A stretch of DNA of 64,000 bases from DASXRA01 sp036506155 (GTDB taxonomy: Bacteria; Actinomycetota; Actinomycetes; Mycobacteriales; Jatrophihabitantaceae). The position numbers and the translations under genes were made by a program. This document shows, piece after piece, positions 50,961-57,118 of the stretch. Position 1 is the first letter of the stretch. Every line of letters starts with the position of its first letter. The stretch spans positions 62,001-126,000 of the forward strand of contig DASXSF010000043.1 in NCBI GenBank assembly GCA_036506155.1. Reading direction: 5' to 3'. Below the pieces are notes generated by a model. The model worked only from the letters and a program-made list of their open reading frames with translations. It did no database searches and was not told where the DNA came from.

Positions 50961-53564
50961 TCACGCGAGACGTGACGCACGGCGGGCCACCTCGGCAGCC
51001 TCTGCTCGGGAGTTGACACCGAGCTTGCGGTAAATCACTTTCAAGTGGAATTTCAGTGTGTTCACCGAGACGAATAGTTCATCGGCAATTTCACGGATGG
51101 TAAGCCTGCTGGGCAGGAAGCGCAGGACATCGCGCTCGCGTTCAGTGAGCGGATCGATCAGGGACGGTGGGCGAACCTGTGGGTTTGCGGACCCCACTGC
51201 TCGCCGCAGGCGCTCTAACCATTGGCTCGGCACCCGCAGCGCGGCCCGTTCCAGCAGCTCGAGTATGTCCGCGCCTTCGGATGCCACGGTCTGCAGGATT
51301 CCGGCCTCGACCGCTTGCTCGACGGCGCGCGTGACGAACTTGAGGGATTCGTCGTGGCCTTCGGTGTTGCGGGCCTTCAGCAGTCCGACGACGACCTCAT
51401 GCCGCACACACCGGGGCACCGCCGAGTTGAGCACGGCGGCAGCTTTCGCTCGCTCGTCCGTCGCGAGATCAACCCGAGCCGCAGCCACAGCTGCCCAGAA
51501 CGGATCCACTTCGGAGTCCGCGAAACGCTGGAGGTCGCCGAACGCGTTGGTGGCAAGTGCAAGGCGGACCCCGGCGCGGGTGAGCCAGCTGCGCCCGTCG
51601 GGGCCGAATGACTCGGCGTCGACGAGGGTTTCGACTCTGGCGAATGCCTCCCGAGCATTGTCGAGGTCCCCACGGTCGATATAGGCGTGAACGAGTTCGC
51701 AGCTCGCCAGGACTGTCACGTAGAGCGTGGTCTCGCCGCCCGCTTGTGCGAGCACCTCCAGTTCCGTAACGGCCCGCGCGCGGTCCCCGAGCTCGCGGTG
51801 CGAGATGGCCTCGGCGAGAGCCACCTCACCGCGAAGAATCGTCATGTTGGCGACGCTCACGGCACGCCTTACCGCGGCGGCGATCCCCAAGGCGTCGACA
51901 GGCCGACCGGCCAGCGAATGTCCCAGCGCTCGCGTTCCCTCGAACGCAACCCGCCGTTGAGGATCGCGGCCCAACGCAAGGCGCGCATCGCAGATCTCGT
52001 CAGAGGCGTCGTCCCAGCGTTCGGACAAGGCAACGTCGCGGGCAACCACGTTCCAACCGAAGCGAGCCAGTGGATCGCGCCAGGCGTCTTCGCCAAGCTC
52101 GTCTACTGCCCGCTGGGCTAGTTTGCCGCTCGCGACCCATCCACCGGACACCGCCGCAGCGATCGACTCCAGAAGCATCACCCGAGCTCGGGTCGTATCG
52201 TCCGCCGTGGAGCGGCTTGTCCACCAGGACAGCAGCGTCACGAGTTCCACGAAGCGGCTACGGTTTACCAACAAATGGCACCAGGCGTACTCGATCATTG
52301 CCTCAAGATCGGCGGTCACGACCTTCGACGCCAAGCCCGCCATCGTGCGCTCGATCGTCGCCTGACGGCCGCTGTCGTACAACTCGGCAGCCGCGGCGGC
52401 AAGCAGGTGAAGTGCATCGCGAGGCCGATCGGCTTGCTGCCAATGTTCTAGGGCCAGTGGCACCTCTCCCGCATCCTCGAACCACTTGGCAGCTCGGGCG
52501 TGGTTCTCGGCCAACCGGCGGGGTGACTCGCTGGCCAGCTCGGCTCGGAGCGCACTCCGAGCGAGCGCGTGCATTTCGAACCAGCCCTCGGTGCCGACGC
52601 GCGTTACGAACAGGCCACGGGATTCGGCCCGAAGGAGCAGGGCACCCGCGTCCGACCGCTGGGTCAGCGCTTGAGCGAGACTCGTATTGACCCGGTCGAC
52701 GACGGCGATATCGAGCATCGCATCGACCAGTTCGGGTGCCTCGCCGCCGAGAGCTTCGCGCCACACGTAGTCGTGGACGAGCACGTCCTCGCCACGAATG
52801 ATGTTGTCGAGGCTCTGCTGGGCCCCGGATGAGCGTGCGGCGAGCGCAGTCAGTTGCAGGCCGGCCGCCCATCCCGCAGCGCTCGCCACGGCGGCGTCAA
52901 CCGTCTCGGCAGGCAGGGACGGCGCAAGTCGCGACAGGAGACGCCTAGCCTCGTCAGTCGAGAAGCGCAGCTCGGCGAAGTGCACCTCGCCGAGCTGCCC
53001 GCGGGCTCGCATCCGGTCTTGCGCCAGATTCAGATCCCGCCTGGAGAGCAGCACGACGTGCAACCAGCGGGGCAGATGTTCCAGGAACCGCGCGAGCGAG
53101 GTTGCGACATCGTCCTCATCGTCCACAATCTGCACATCGTCGACGACTAGGAAACTGCGCTCACGATCCTCGGCATCGAGGTCGTCCAGCAGGTCGTCGA
53201 CCACCTCTCGCACGGGCCGGCGGCGCTTCCCGGATACCGCGCCGGATCCGCCGCATCCCGGTACGAATGCCTGAAGGGCAGCGACGATCGCGGTCCAGAA
53301 CTGGCCGGCATCGCGGTCCGTCTCATCGACCGCCACCCAGGCGGTCGGCGACGAGCATTCTGCGACCCAGCTCGCAACCAACGTGGTCTTGCCGGCCCCG
53401 GCCGGTGCGTTGATCAGGGTGACGGGAGCGGTCGTAGTCGCGTCGAGCAGCCGAAGCAGGCGAGCCCGGCGAATGTGTTGATCCGGTACCGTTGCGGCGC
53501 GCAATTTGGCGCCCAGGAGCGGCGAGCCTCGGCTCGGTACGACACTTGCGCCATCGGCCCGCAC
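50961..53564 (-). CDS. MalT-like ATP-binding LuxR regulator, copy 1
   Basis: 867 residues, a STAND-class regulator. NAPAGAGKTTLVASW (about 52) is Walker A, SFLVVDDVQIVDD (about 137) Walker B, GWAAGLQL follows, then a long helical repeat (TPR-like) middle, and a C-terminal LuxR helix-turn-helix: PLTERERDVLRFLPSRLTI then FVSVNTLKFHLKVIYRKLGV. It probably senses a ligand through the repeat region and activates genes when bound to ATP. It lies next to SHOCT membrane genes, and an inverted-repeat element is in its upstream spacer. Confidence 0.92.
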   Translation of the reverse strand: MRADGASVVPSRGSPLLGAKLRAATVPDQHIRRARLLRLLDATTTAPVTLINAPAGAGKTTLVASWVAECSSPTAWVAVDETDRDAGQFWTAIVAALQAFVPGCGGSGAVSGKRRRPVREVVDDLLDDLDAEDRERSFLVVDDVQIVDDEDDVATSLARFLEHLPRWLHVVLLSRRDLNLAQDRMRARGQLGEVHFAELRFSTDEARRLLSRLAPSLPAETVDAAVASAAGWAAGLQLTALAARSSGAQQSLDNIIRGEDVLVHDYVWREALGGEAPELVDAMLDIAVVDRVNTSLAQALTQRSDAGALLLRAESRGLFVTRVGTEGWFEMHALARSALRAELASESPRRLAENHARAAKWFEDAGEVPLALEHWQQADRPRDALHLLAAAAAELYDSGRQATIERTMAGLASKVVTADLEAMIEYAWCHLLVNRSRFVELVTLLSWWTSRSTADDTTRARVMLLESIAAAVSGGWVASGKLAQRAVDELGEDAWRDPLARFGWNVVARDVALSERWDDASDEICDARLALGRDPQRRVAFEGTRALGHSLAGRPVDALGIAAAVRRAVSVANMTILRGEVALAEAISHRELGDRARAVTELEVLAQAGGETTLYVTVLASCELVHAYIDRGDLDNAREAFARVETLVDAESFGPDGRSWLTRAGVRLALATNAFGDLQRFADSEVDPFWAAVAAARVDLATDERAKAAAVLNSAVPRCVRHEVVVGLLKARNTEGHDESLKFVTRAVEQAVEAGILQTVASEGADILELLERAALRVPSQWLERLRRAVGSANPQVRPPSLIDPLTERERDVLRFLPSRLTIREIADELFVSVNTLKFHLKVIYRKLGVNSRAEAAEVARRASRLA

Positions 53565-53668
53565 GGGCCCCCCAAAAAGTGGATCACGCTAGGGCATCAG
53601 GCTAGGCCAAATTGCATCCACGGTGAAGGACCGAACGCCCTTAGCCATGCCCACTCGGGGGTCACAAC

Positions 53669-53684
53669 TACCCGACAGAGGGTG
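53669..53684. promoter_or_regulatory. CACCC-N6-GGGTG inverted repeat, copy 6
   Basis: TACCC and GGGTG six bases apart (GACAGA), one mismatch from the core. It lies 105 bases upstream of the LuxR regulator and 199 upstream of the SHOCT gene at 53884, in their 319-base divergent spacer. Nothing else is recognisable in that gap. Confidence 0.4.
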
Positions 53685-53883
53685 GCGCGCGAAGCCCAGC
53701 GCGCTGCTCTCCTGACGGCATGTCGAACGCGACGCTTGCGAGCGCCGACGCCGGCGATGTGCCAGTTCGCGGCGCCCGACAGACCATACGGGCCTCACAT
53801 CACTTATGCCCGAAACATGTCATGGGACACTCCAACGCGGAGCGTATCGCCGCATGGGGCGCGACGAAGAAGGGCGAGCCGCC

Positions 53884-54339
53884 ATGGAGTGGTTCTGGCA
53901 TGTGCTGCTGATCTGCTTGGTGGTGATCCCGGCAGCCATCATGTGGCTCGCCGTCATCTTTGAACTGTTCAGGCGAGGGGATCTGAAGTGGTGGCAGCGC
54001 CTCGCCTGGTTTCTCCTCGTGATCGCGTTTCCACTCATCGGATCGATAATTTTCCTCGGTTACACATGGGTGACTGCTGGTCGGCGCGCGCCAGAGGTGG
54101 CCAGCGGATTGCCACGCTTCGACCCTCAGTCCTCGAGTGCCCCTGACGTCGAAGCTGATCTCTCGAGTCTCGAGCGCCTGCGGCAAAGCGGTGTCATCAC
54201 GGGAGCTGAATTCGAGGCGGGAAAGCGCCAGGTGCTGGAAGGAATCCGGGCCGGCGGAGTGCCGACCTCGACGCAGACCGGCGACGAGACGCAGCAGGCA
54301 CCGGCTACCGAACGCGAGCCAAAGCATGGAGCGCCGTAA
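53884..54339 (+). CDS. Two-helix membrane protein with SHOCT domain
   Basis: 151 residues. EWFWHVLLICLVVIPAAIMWLAVIFELF and WWQRLAWFLLVIAFPLIGSIIFLGY are the two PLDc_N-type helices around FRRGDLKWWQ. The SHOCT domain is DLSSLERLRQSGVITGAEFEAGKRQVL; a polar tail of about 30 residues follows. It is a more distant relative of the proteins at 46923 and 48048. Its TAA overlaps the next ATG by one base (TAATG). Confidence 0.82.
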   Translation: MEWFWHVLLICLVVIPAAIMWLAVIFELFRRGDLKWWQRLAWFLLVIAFPLIGSIIFLGYTWVTAGRRAPEVASGLPRFDPQSSSAPDVEADLSSLERLRQSGVITGAEFEAGKRQVLEGIRAGGVPTSTQTGDETQQAPATEREPKHGAP

Positions 54340-54617
54340 TGGACTGGTTCTGGCATGCCATCTGGATATGCTTCATCGTCATCCCGATCGCGATTCTGTG
54401 GATCGTCACCGTCATTGACGTCGTCTTCCGCAGACACGATATGAAGGGCTGGGCACGCGTCGCGACCTTGATCATGGTCCTGGTGCTTCCGGCAATCGGG
54501 GCGCTGATCTACACCGGCACGATGAGAAGGCCCCATGGGCCGGACGACGACTACACGGGCCGAGGCGACCAGCTGACTCGCGAGCCTGTCCAGTACCAGA
54601 CATTCAAGGCGGTCTGA
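54339..54617 (+). CDS. Two-helix PLDc_N-type membrane protein without SHOCT
   Basis: 92 residues. DWFWHAIWICFIVIPIAILWIV and VATLIMVLVLPAIGALIYTGT flank FRRHDMKGWAR, so it repeats the membrane half of the preceding protein and then ends in a short acidic tail. A tandem duplication that lost the SHOCT module is the simplest reading. It is translationally coupled to the gene before it. Confidence 0.78.
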   Translation: MDWFWHAIWICFIVIPIAILWIVTVIDVVFRRHDMKGWARVATLIMVLVLPAIGALIYTGTMRRPHGPDDDYTGRGDQLTREPVQYQTFKAV

Positions 54618-54684
54618 TTCGGGTGGCCGCGACTGGCGAATCGGGCGTCACTTCGCACCCACAGGGCTGACGGGGCGGGTTGGC

Positions 54685-56121
54685 GTGACGCAGCACGGTG
54701 CGACAAGCACCCAGCTACCCGTGTCGCGGCGGGTTCTGCTCCCCTTGGCTCTGGCGCAGTTCATCTGCAGCTTCGCCGGCTCGAACATGAACGTGATGAT
54801 CAACGATATGAGCGAGGACCTGAATACGACCGTGCAAGGGATACAGGTCGCGATCACGCTCTTCTTGCTGGTGATGGCAGCACTGATGATCCCGGGCGGG
54901 AAGTTGACCGACAAGTACGGCCGGAAGCGGTGCTTTCTGGTTGGGCTTGCCATATACGCCGTGGGCGCGGTTCTGAGCGCTGTCGCGCCGGGATTGGGTG
55001 TGCTCATCCTCGGCAATTCGATCTTGGAGGGCATCGGCACCGCGCTGCTGATCCCGCCGGTCTACATCCTGACGACGCTCTTGTTCACCAATTTGACGTC
55101 TCGAGCACGCGCATTCGGTGTGATCAGCGCAATGGGCGGGGTCGGCGCCGCGGCCGGTCCGTTGATCGGCGGGCTGATCACGTGGGCGCTGAGCTGGCGC
55201 GCCGCTTTCGTCTTTCAGGCCCTCGTTGTGGCGCTGATCGCCTGGCTCGGCCGCCGGGTTCCGGACCCGCTGCCGCCGGACCCGAAGCGCCCGTTCGACG
55301 TCGGCGGAGCGATCCTCTCGTCCGCCGGCCTGGTGCTCGTCGTGATGGGCGTCTTGGCTGCGGACAACAACGGCTGGTTGACGCTGGCCCTGGTGGCCTC
55401 GGGCGTCTTGGTTCTCGTGTGGTTCTTCGCCTCCATCCGCGCGAAGGAACGCGCCGGACGGGAAGCGTTGTTGTCGACCAGCTTGTTCCGCAGCCGCGTG
55501 TCCAATCTTGGCCTGGTGACACAGAACCTGCAGTGGCTGTTGCTGATGGGTACGTCGTTCGTCGTTGCGACATACCTACAGGTGGTGCGGCACTACAACG
55601 CGATCCAGACCGGCGTGATCTTCACCGGCGCGACGGTCGGCGTCCTCATCTCGTCACTGCTCGCGGAGCGGCTGGCAAAGCGGCGCGCCCAGCGCACCCT
55701 GATCATGGCTGGCTTCGCAATCGCGGTCGTCGGCGTCGCTGTGCTGCTGCCGTTGGTACACGGCCATCCGAGTGCCTGGGCGTTCGCGCCGGGGCTGTTC
55801 CTGATCGGGTTCGGGCTCGGCGCGATGCTCACGCCGTCGGTGAACATCGTCCAGTCGAGTTTCCCGGAGCGTCAGCAAGGTGAGATCTCCGGCCTGTCCC
55901 GTAGCGTGTCCAACCTCGGCTCATCCCTCGGCACCGCGATCGCCGGCACCATCCTGGTCGCCGGGATCACGTCGACACCTGGGCGGTCGTACGCGCTCGC
56001 GATGGTTGTGCTAGCCGTGATCAGCGTCCTCGGATTTGTGATCGCAGCATTCCTCCCCAAGACGCCCAGCCCGGCGATGGCGGGGACCCCATCGGCGCCC
56101 CACCCGTCCGGGGGTGGGTAG
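54685..56121 (+). CDS. MFS transporter, DHA2-type (14 helices)
   Basis: 478 residues with about 14 hydrophobic helices. The loop after helix 2, GGKLTDKYGRKRCFLVGL, is the MFS signature A, and SAMGGVGAAAGPLIGGLITW is the helix-5 signature C of drug:H+ antiporters. The N-terminal SNMNVMINDMSEDLNTTVQGIQ matches the DHA2 family. Likely an efflux pump or a metabolite exporter; substrate unknown. GTG start at 54685. Its 3' end overlaps an inverted-repeat or terminator element. Confidence 0.9.
   Translation: MTQHGATSTQLPVSRRVLLPLALAQFICSFAGSNMNVMINDMSEDLNTTVQGIQVAITLFLLVMAALMIPGGKLTDKYGRKRCFLVGLAIYAVGAVLSAVAPGLGVLILGNSILEGIGTALLIPPVYILTTLLFTNLTSRARAFGVISAMGGVGAAAGPLIGGLITWALSWRAAFVFQALVVALIAWLGRRVPDPLPPDPKRPFDVGGAILSSAGLVLVVMGVLAADNNGWLTLALVASGVLVLVWFFASIRAKERAGREALLSTSLFRSRVSNLGLVTQNLQWLLLMGTSFVVATYLQVVRHYNAIQTGVIFTGATVGVLISSLLAERLAKRRAQRTLIMAGFAIAVVGVAVLLPLVHGHPSAWAFAPGLFLIGFGLGAMLTPSVNIVQSSFPERQQGEISGLSRSVSNLGSSLGTAIAGTILVAGITSTPGRSYALAMVVLAVISVLGFVIAAFLPKTPSPAMAGTPSAPHPSGGG
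56101..56116. terminator. CACCC-N6-GGGTG inverted repeat, copy 7, or MFS terminator
   Basis: CCCACCC and GGGTGGG around six bases (GTCCGG) overlap the last codons of the MFS gene. As it ends a gene rather than preceding one, it may be a transcription terminator that only resembles the other six elements. Confidence 0.4.
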
Positions 56122-56157
56122 GGCGACGCCGGGGACCCTGTAGGGCCGGATGCGCCA

Positions 56158-56313
56158 GGTGGGCCGCCTCAGCACGCAACGAAGGCCGATGTGGCTCATG
56201 CCGGTATCGATCATGTCCGGACCGCGGGCCGCAGGCCGGTAGCGCACGCAGTAGCTGTCAGTGCAGAGCAAGGATCCGCCCTTGATCACCTTGCGGGGGA
56301 CCGGAAACTCCGC
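56158..56313 (-). pseudogene. C-terminal remnant of a formylglycine-generating (sulfatase-modifying) enzyme
   Basis: The minus strand reads EFPVPRKVIKGGSLLCTDSYCVRYRPAARGPDMIDTGMSHIGLRCV, split here as EFPVPRKVIKGG and LLCTDSYCVRYRPAAR and DTGMSHIGLRCV. This is the C-terminal core of the FGE/SUMF1 family, including both active-site cysteines, about 50 residues out of the usual 280 or more. Upstream the frame is blocked by a stop, and downstream it runs on without the normal end. It is a clear gene fragment. This and the MFS tail are all I see in 56122-56476. Confidence 0.75.
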
Positions 56314-56476
56314 TGACCGTTCGGTGATATCAACCGCGGCACGCGAGTGGCGTCACACCACGAGGGTGAGCCACCGTGACGCCCGGCTCGACACGACGGC
56401 GGTGTGTCCTGCACCGCGCAGCGGGGAGTCATCGAATGAGCAGCGATCGTCGCGGCGTCCGCGGCGGGCGAACGGG

Positions 56477-56716
56477 CTACGACGGTCGCCCTGTCGGGCG
56501 TGGATCCCGCGGACTGCGTGGCGCCTGCCGCACTTCGACGAGCTCCAGGCCCAGCGCGCGTACCTGATCGAGCAGAGCGTGCAGGTCGCTCTGCTCCAGA
56601 TCCCCGGACAGCACCGTGGACGTCGGCTCGACATCGACGGCCAGGTCGGCGAACGCCTCCCGAGCGGCGGGTCCGAGAGAGCCGACAACTCTGACCTCGT
56701 ATGACACCCTGGGCAC
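56477..56716 (-). CDS. Small VRALGLELVEV-family protein, copy 2
   Basis: 79 residues, with SYEVRVVGSLGPAAREAFADL, VDVEPTSTVLSGDLEQSDL and HALLDQVRALGLELVEV. Most similar to the protein at 47574, about 9 kb away. GTG 56716 has GGAGGGG five bases upstream. It is followed downstream by the FGE remnant and preceded by the third paralogue, all leftward, after the second MalT-like regulator. Confidence 0.75.
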   Translation of the reverse strand: MPRVSYEVRVVGSLGPAAREAFADLAVDVEPTSTVLSGDLEQSDLHALLDQVRALGLELVEVRQAPRSPRDPRPTGRPS

Positions 56717-56810
56717 CGCCCCTCCTTCCAAGCAGGGACGGGGTCACTATGGCAGGCGTCGTCCCCCGTCAGATCACTCGGCGATGGTGAAGCCGCCGTT
56801 TCGCGCCGAC

Positions 56811-57032
56811 CTACCGGCCGGGTTTGCGTGGCGGCCGGCGGACCCGCCGCACTTCGACGAGCTCCAGGCCGAGCGCGCGGACGCGTTCGAGCACGCCGTG
56901 CAGCGCGGCCTGGTCGAAGTCCCCCGTGATGGTGGCCAAGCCCCCTTCGGAAGACATTTCCCAGCCGGCGAACAGGTCGGTCGCGGCCTCGTCAAGCTCG
57001 CCCGCGACCAGGATCTCGTAGCGCGTTGCCAC
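56811..57032 (-). CDS. Small VRALGLELVEV-family protein, copy 3
   Basis: 73 residues. RYEILVAGELDEAATDLFAG, LATITGDFDQAALHGVLERVRALGLELVEVRRV: same layout as the copies at 47574 and 56477 but more diverged in the N-terminal half. GTG 57032 is 86 bases downstream of the LuxR regulator stop in the same direction, so it is probably in that operon. Confidence 0.72.
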   Translation of the reverse strand: MATRYEILVAGELDEAATDLFAGWEMSSEGGLATITGDFDQAALHGVLERVRALGLELVEVRRVRRPPRKPGR

Positions 57033-57118
57033 ACCGGTTCCCTCGACGGCGCCTTCATCCGTCTGCGAGGTTGCCGGTCCTTGCGGCCATATTGCTCATG
57101 CGCAGCGAATGAGCTGCC

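Noticed and set aside
34477..56300. DosR-type boxes (GGGAC...GTCCC) in the stress island
   Set aside because: I looked for them because of the gene content, but found no convincing symmetrical match in the spacers.
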